From: Clostridium_AM sp900759715
GTDB taxonomy: Bacteria > Bacillota > Clostridia > Clostridiales > Clostridiaceae
Direction: 5' to 3'
Length of the DNA stretch: 64,000 bases
NCBI GenBank assembly: GCA_900759715.1
Contig: CAAEXF010000131.1
Location: forward strand, 62,001-126,000
Each line of letters begins with the position of its first letter. Position 1 is the first letter of the stretch. The notes beneath the pieces were generated by a model. It had not been told where the DNA came from and did not search any database. It saw nothing but the letters and a program-made list of their open reading frames with translations. The position numbers were made by a program, and so were the translations under genes. Of the stretch, positions 59,887 to 64,000 are shown piece by piece.

Positions 59887-59900
59887 TCTTCTACCCCCTC

Positions 59901-61268
59901 TTATTTCTTAAGAAATACAGATCCATCGCCTGCTTTTCCTGTTAGTCTTCCGTTTTCCATGAAGCCCCATTTCTCAAGCCATGCTTCAAACTCAGCTATT
60001 GGTCTCTTGCCTAGAAGTTCTCTTAATGCAGCAGTTTCATGGAAACCTGTGCATTGATAGTTAAGCATTACGTCATCTCCATGTGGAATTCCCATAAAAT
60101 AAGTACATCCTGCAGTACCAAGTAATATTGCTAAGTTTTCTATATCATTTTGGTCTGCCTTCATATGATTTGTATAGCAAGCATCACAGCCCATTGGAAG
60201 TCCTGTCAATTTACCCATGAAGTGATCTTCAAGACCTGCTCTAATAACCTGTTTATTATCATATAAATACTCCGGTCCTATAAATCCAACAACAGTATTT
60301 ACTATAAATGGCTGATACTTTTTAGCAAAACCATAGCATCTAGCTTCCATAGTAACCTGGTCAGCACCATGATGTGCATCTGAGGATAACTCTGATCCTT
60401 GTCCAGTTTCAAAGTACATAACATTTGGACCTGCTGCTGTACCTTGAGTTAGTGCAAGTTGTCTAGCTTCTTCAATTAAATCTCCAGTAATTCCGAAAGC
60501 TTCATTTCCTTTTTGGGAGCCTGCAATACTTTGGAATATTAAATCTGTTGGTGCACCCTGTCTTATAGCCTCCATTTGTGTAGTTACATGAGCAAGTACA
60601 CAATTCTGAGTTGGTATTTCATATTTTTGTTTTACTTCTTCAAATTTCTTTAAAATTTTTGATACACTTCCTACAGTGTCATCAACTGGATTTAATCCTA
60701 TAACAGCATCACCTATACCATAAGTTAATCCTTCGAATAATGACGCTAAAATTCCATCTACATCATCTGTTGGGTGATTTGGTTGTAATCTTGCAGATAA
60801 TCTTCCTACTTCTCCAATAGTTGTGTTAGCATGTGCTGTAACTTTAATTTTGCTAGCTCCATAAACTAAGTCTAGATTAGACATTAATTTAGCAACTCCA
60901 GCGATAACTTCACTTGTTAATCCTCTGCTTATTCTTCTTATATCTGCGCCTGTAGTTTTTTCATTTAAGATCCACTCTCTAAGTTCGGAGATTGTCCAGT
61001 TTTTTATTTCTCCATAAATTTTTTCATTAACAGCATCCTGAATTATTCTTGTAACTTCATCCATTTCATATGGAACTACTGGATTGTTTCTTAAATCTGC
61101 AACAGTTAAATTACTTAGTACAACTTTAGCAGCAACCCTTTCTTGAGCATTTTCAGCTCCAATTCCAGCTAAATTATCCCCTGATTTTTCTTCATTAGCC
61201 TTTGCTAATACTTCTTTAACATCTTTAAATTGATATACTTTGCCAAATAATTTTGTTTTTAGTATCAC
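59901..61268 (-). CDS. eutB: Ethanolamine ammonia-lyase large subunit
   Basis: 455 residues from GTG 61268 (AAAGGAG with 8-nt spacing; a GTG at 61277 would put the site too close). GLNPVDDTVGSVSKILKKFE, FETGQGSELSSDAHHGADQV and GLPMGCDACYTNHMKADQND are the TIM-barrel active-site blocks. It uses adenosylcobalamin radicals to split ethanolamine into acetaldehyde and ammonia within the shell. Confidence 0.96.
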   Translation of the reverse strand: MILKTKLFGKVYQFKDVKEVLAKANEEKSGDNLAGIGAENAQERVAAKVVLSNLTVADLRNNPVVPYEMDEVTRIIQDAVNEKIYGEIKNWTISELREWILNEKTTGADIRRISRGLTSEVIAGVAKLMSNLDLVYGASKIKVTAHANTTIGEVGRLSARLQPNHPTDDVDGILASLFEGLTYGIGDAVIGLNPVDDTVGSVSKILKKFEEVKQKYEIPTQNCVLAHVTTQMEAIRQGAPTDLIFQSIAGSQKGNEAFGITGDLIEEARQLALTQGTAAGPNVMYFETGQGSELSSDAHHGADQVTMEARCYGFAKKYQPFIVNTVVGFIGPEYLYDNKQVIRAGLEDHFMGKLTGLPMGCDACYTNHMKADQNDIENLAILLGTAGCTYFMGIPHGDDVMLNYQCTGFHETAALRELLGKRPIAEFEAWLEKWGFMENGRLTGKAGDGSVFLKK

Positions 61269-61290
61269 GCTATTCACTCCTTTATTAAAA

Positions 61291-62724
61291 TTAAGAATTA
61301 AAGACTAGTGTTTTTATTACTACTGGAACAACTTTTCCATTAACTAATGGTTTGCCAATATCAATGTAGTCACCATTTTCAACTTTTATACTGTCGATGC
61401 AAACTACAATGCTGCTCTTATTTAGCTGACGATATATGGTTTGTCCTAAAACTTTCGCTATATCGTTTTCAACAATAATAAAAATTGGATATCCCTTTTT
61501 TAAGAGTTCAGTCATTCCATTTATTAAAGCTCTTGCGAGCATTTGAATCTCCTCAAAGCTTGGACTTTTAAATGCTTTTATTGCCACAGCTACCTGTTGA
61601 CTTTCATTTTCTAAGTTAAACCATTTAAGCTTTTCTCTTATACTTCTTTCTATTGAATCAAATCCCCCAGCCTCATCTTCAGCGGCTAACTTTAATATAG
61701 GTAAATTTTTTATTGGGAATACATCATCTGTATAGGTTATAGTGCTGCCGCTTATATCTGTAGTATGAGAACCAGCCCCAACTACTGTGGCTCTAATAGT
61801 TTCTATAGCGGATTTAACCTTTAATTTTTTAACCAAATCTGATTTAGCTATTTCTTCTCCTAAAATTACCCCTATGTCTCCATATTTGAATGGATCTAAG
61901 TAATCTTCATTGTATACATAGTCGGCTACCCCACCAGAAAAAGTAATGTATTCTATGTTATATCCATCTTTAATGCCTTTATTGGTTAATAGCTCTTCAT
62001 ATATTGGAGTTCTTGCTTTTACTGAAACAGATTCTTCTAGAATTTTGGTCATTGCCCCAGCAACTTTCCTTATTTTATCTATATCAGCAGTATCACCAAC
62101 TTCAATTTTGACACCTATACTTTCTGCTAATTTTTTTATTTTAGTATATATATAGTAAATTTTCTTAGTATCTTTATCAATCTTTATAAGCCTTCCACCT
62201 ATATCTAAACATCCCGTATCTACAAGCTCCCCATTTTTGAATAATGCTAGATTAGATGTTCCACCACCTATATCAATATTTACAACATAAGCATTTTTTT
62301 CATCAGAAACTTTATCCGCTCCAGCTCCTCTACCTGCAATGATAGATTCAAGATCAGGTCCTGCTGTTGCTACAACAAAATCTCCTGCAAAGCCGCTAAG
62401 GTTTTGTAATACCTCATTTGCATTTTCTTTTCTAGCAGTTTCTCCAGTTATAATAACCGCTCCTGTTTTTACGTCATTAGGAGTAACACCAGCCCTTTTA
62501 TATTCTATTTCTATAATCTCTCTAACTTTATTTCCATCAATTTTGGTTTGTGTGGTAAGAGGAGTAAAGTGAATACTGCTTCTATAAATGAGCTCTTTAT
62601 CTACAATCTTAATTCTAGGTATAGTAAAACTGCTTGCTGTATTTTCAATTGTTATGTTACTAAATACCAACTGTGTAGTTGATGTTCCAATATCTATTCC
62701 TACACTCAATATTTTTTCTCGCAT
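61291..62724 (-). CDS. eutA: Ethanolamine ammonia-lyase reactivating factor EutA
   Basis: 477 residues from ATG 62724, behind AGAGGTGAG. A longer frame to 62790 exists but its start lies inside the terminator hairpin and has no binding site. Actin-like ATPase motifs: SVGIDIGTSTTQLVFS, NIDIGGGTSNLALF and TVVGAGSHTTDISGS. It swaps damaged cobalamin out of EutBC. First gene after the EutV-controlled attenuator. Confidence 0.95.
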   Translation of the reverse strand: MREKILSVGIDIGTSTTQLVFSNITIENTASSFTIPRIKIVDKELIYRSSIHFTPLTTQTKIDGNKVREIIEIEYKRAGVTPNDVKTGAVIITGETARKENANEVLQNLSGFAGDFVVATAGPDLESIIAGRGAGADKVSDEKNAYVVNIDIGGGTSNLALFKNGELVDTGCLDIGGRLIKIDKDTKKIYYIYTKIKKLAESIGVKIEVGDTADIDKIRKVAGAMTKILEESVSVKARTPIYEELLTNKGIKDGYNIEYITFSGGVADYVYNEDYLDPFKYGDIGVILGEEIAKSDLVKKLKVKSAIETIRATVVGAGSHTTDISGSTITYTDDVFPIKNLPILKLAAEDEAGGFDSIERSIREKLKWFNLENESQQVAVAIKAFKSPSFEEIQMLARALINGMTELLKKGYPIFIIVENDIAKVLGQTIYRQLNKSSIVVCIDSIKVENGDYIDIGKPLVNGKVVPVVIKTLVFNS

Positions 62725-62752
62725 TTTCTCACCTCTTTTCAAATGCCAAATA

Positions 62753-62818
62753 CAAAAGCCCAGAGTATGTATTTTTAAATAGCTATTCATAACTACTTAA
62801 AAATACATACTCTGGGCT
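62753..62818 (-). terminator. Regulated intrinsic terminator upstream of eutA
   Basis: On the minus strand a perfect 22-bp stem (62797-62818 with 62757-62778) and an 18-nt loop are followed by TTTT. Its 5' arm overlaps the second EutV hairpin, so antiterminator and terminator exclude each other. Confidence 0.92.
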
Positions 62819-62850
62819 CCATTGCCACTGCTAAGCACAACTTTGTACTT
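62815..62850 (-). promoter_or_regulatory. EutV (ANTAR) dual-hairpin antitermination site
   Basis: Read on the minus strand, hairpin P1 is AAGTAC-AAAGTT-GTGCTT (62833-62850) and P2 is GGC-AATGGA-GCC (62815-62826). Both loops are hexamers with A at position 1 and G at position 4, the rule known for ANTAR targets. The P2 3' strand is part of the terminator's 5' arm. Phosphorylated EutV dimers would hold P1/P2 and let transcription run into eutA. Confidence 0.88.
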
Positions 62851-62851
62851 A

Positions 62852-64000
62852 TTATTTAATTTCAAAATCAAATACCACTTTTGTACCTTGACTATTTGAA
62901 TATATATTTAAATTACCATCTAACTTATCCTTAACTAAACTTCTTACTATCATCAATCCTAAACTGTTTGTTGAAACTTTATCAGTATCAAATCCAACCC
63001 CATTATCAATAACTGATATAGTAGGATATATGTTTCTTTGCTCTACATTAATTGTAATTTCTCCTTCCCTCCTACCTTTAAAAGCATGCTTAAGAGAATT
63101 CTGAAGGAGTTCATTTACTATTAGTGCTATTGATGTAGCTTTATCTGAGCTTACTGTGAAGTCATCACCAATAATATTAATTTTCAAATCAATATCATCA
63201 TTTTTTTCAAAACTAACTATACTGGATTTTATTTTACTAATTACTTCTTTTATATTGACCTCATCAATTCCTTGTTTTGATAAGATTTCATGAGTTGCTG
63301 CAATACTAAGTACTCTATTAATACTTTCATTCATCGCATTTAGAAATTCTTCATTTTTAATTCTTCTAGATTGAAGTCTCAATAGACTGGCAATAGTTTG
63401 AAGATTGTTCTTAACTCTATGATGAATTTCCTTTATAACTACAGATTTTAATATTAATTCCTTTTCCTTTTGTTTCATATCAGTAATATCTCTAATTAGT
63501 ACAACCAAATTTAAAGCTTTGTTGCTTTGAACTATATATTTTACTTGTAGGCACATTTCTCCCACTTCAAGTTCATATACATCAATGCAATTATGTAAAA
63601 GAATGTCCTTAAAATAAACTTTATCTAAGGATAGATTAGAAAAGTTCATACCTATTATATCTTCTTTATATCCAAGTTTACTGTAAAGTAAATCTGCTCC
63701 TGGATTTTTAAATTTTAATACTCCATTTTCATCAAATATTAATATAGCCTCATTAATATAGTAGGTTATATCACTTTCCTTGTAATATTTCTTTTCAATT
63801 TGAGTAGTTAGCTCTTCATTTGCTTCTGCTAATATTTCCATCTTTCTATCATTGTTCAAATTTTCGGTTACATCTTTTTCTATTATAAGTATACCTATAG
63901 TTTTATTATCACTATTTCTTATAGGTTCAACACTTTGCTTTACTTTAATATGCTCTTGAGTTATTCCTTTTATATCTCTTCCAGGCATGCCGATATCAAT
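62852..64000 (-). CDS. eutW: EutW-type ethanolamine sensor histidine kinase, 5' end beyond the window
   Basis: At least 382 residues are visible; the frame is open to the right edge, so the start is missing. A PAS domain (ILIFDENGVLKFKNPGADLL, NLVVLIRDITDMKQKEKEL) is followed by a HisKA_2 segment with phospho-His in KEIHHRVKNNLQTIASLLRL and an HATPase (LIVNELLQNSLKHAF, VIDNGVGFD, LGLMIVRSLV). This HisKA_2 type pairs with ANTAR regulators. Its position before the eutA attenuator matches eutVW of Enterococcus. EutV should lie just beyond the edge. Confidence 0.9.
   Translation of the reverse strand: MDIGMPGRDIKGITQEHIKVKQSVEPIRNSDNKTIGILIIEKDVTENLNNDRKMEILAEANEELTTQIEKKYYKESDITYYINEAILIFDENGVLKFKNPGADLLYSKLGYKEDIIGMNFSNLSLDKVYFKDILLHNCIDVYELEVGEMCLQVKYIVQSNKALNLVVLIRDITDMKQKEKELILKSVVIKEIHHRVKNNLQTIASLLRLQSRRIKNEEFLNAMNESINRVLSIAATHEILSKQGIDEVNIKEVISKIKSSIVSFEKNDDIDLKINIIGDDFTVSSDKATSIALIVNELLQNSLKHAFKGRREGEITINVEQRNIYPTISVIDNGVGFDTDKVSTNSLGLMIVRSLVKDKLDGNLNIYSNSQGTKVVFDFEIK

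Noticed and set aside
61946..62155. 69-residue plus-strand ORF
   Set aside because: Antisense shadow of eutA; other short plus-strand ORFs across the eut operon are rejected for the same reason.
62725..62790. N-terminal extension of EutA to 62790
   Set aside because: The extra 22 codons lie in the terminator hairpin and no ribosome binding site precedes them; AGAGGTGAG before ATG 62724 gives the normal EutA start.

Overview
The window is AT-rich, densely coded DNA with strong GGAGG-type ribosome binding sites and frequent GTG/TTG starts. It carries a clostridial gene set: an ethanolamine microcompartment operon, a ctfAB-like CoA transferase, PAS-type sigma-54 activators, and glycine and TPP riboswitches. 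It most likely comes from a strictly anaerobic Clostridium sensu lato chromosome. I cannot name the species. I saw no rRNA, tRNA, CRISPR array, prophage or insertion sequence.

Left part (1-24500). A partial Cys-rich small protein and a TfoX-C-like protein are followed by an HxlR regulator divergent from three flavoenzymes (old-yellow-enzyme type, Isf-like flavodoxin, nitroreductase). Next is a threonine operon on the minus strand (thrC-thrB-aspartokinase-hom). Divergent from it, a glycine riboswitch with a terminator precedes an ACT-domain protein and a UPF0210 protein. An MFS exporter and a DUF817 membrane protein follow. A sigma-54 activator faces a CoA-transferase operon that has a clear -24/-12 promoter and three upstream activator sites. 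A second threonine-synthase-like enzyme with an isochorismatase-like hydrolase and a LysR regulator, then a TPP-riboswitch operon (tenA-thiZXY), complete this part.

Middle part (24500-33200). A six-gene minus-strand operon encodes an alternative chemosensory pathway: CheR-TPR, CheW, a membrane receptor, a CheA-receiver hybrid, CheB and a REC-PAS-GGDEF output protein. The composition matches the Wsp surface-sensing system of pseudomonads, so the predicted output is c-di-GMP rather than flagellar switching.

Cell-envelope part (33500-39740). A VanY-like carboxypeptidase, a phosphodiester glycosidase, an unknown anchored protein, a sensor kinase, a lipoprotein and an OmpR-type response regulator lie in one direction. 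Two promoters in the cluster carry the same pair of 11-bp direct repeats at the same distance from the -10, which predicts a shared OmpR-type activator. A 46-codon gene with its own promoter and terminator lies on the opposite strand just after it.

40100-50800. A second sigma-54 activator, with the same recognition helix as the first, lies next to an M20 hydrolase/transporter operon. That operon has its own -24/-12 promoter and the same activator-site sequence. A soluble chemoreceptor-like protein diverges from a large HTH regulator across an array of GTCAA half-sites. An ECF sigma/anti-sigma pair and an XdhC-family protein follow.

Right part (50830-64000). A 14-gene ethanolamine-utilisation operon reads leftwards, in transcription order eutA-eutB-eutC-eutL-(eutK-like)-eutE-eutM-eutT-pduL-eutJ-(eut_hyp)-eutN-eutH-eutQ, behind the EutW-type sensor kinase that runs off the edge. 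Between the kinase and eutA lies a long intrinsic terminator preceded by two hairpins with A1/G4 hexaloops, the signature of EutV (ANTAR) antitermination.

Several intergenic gaps hold long nested inverted repeats (17263-17350, 33543-33741, 41638-41862) that no gene explains.
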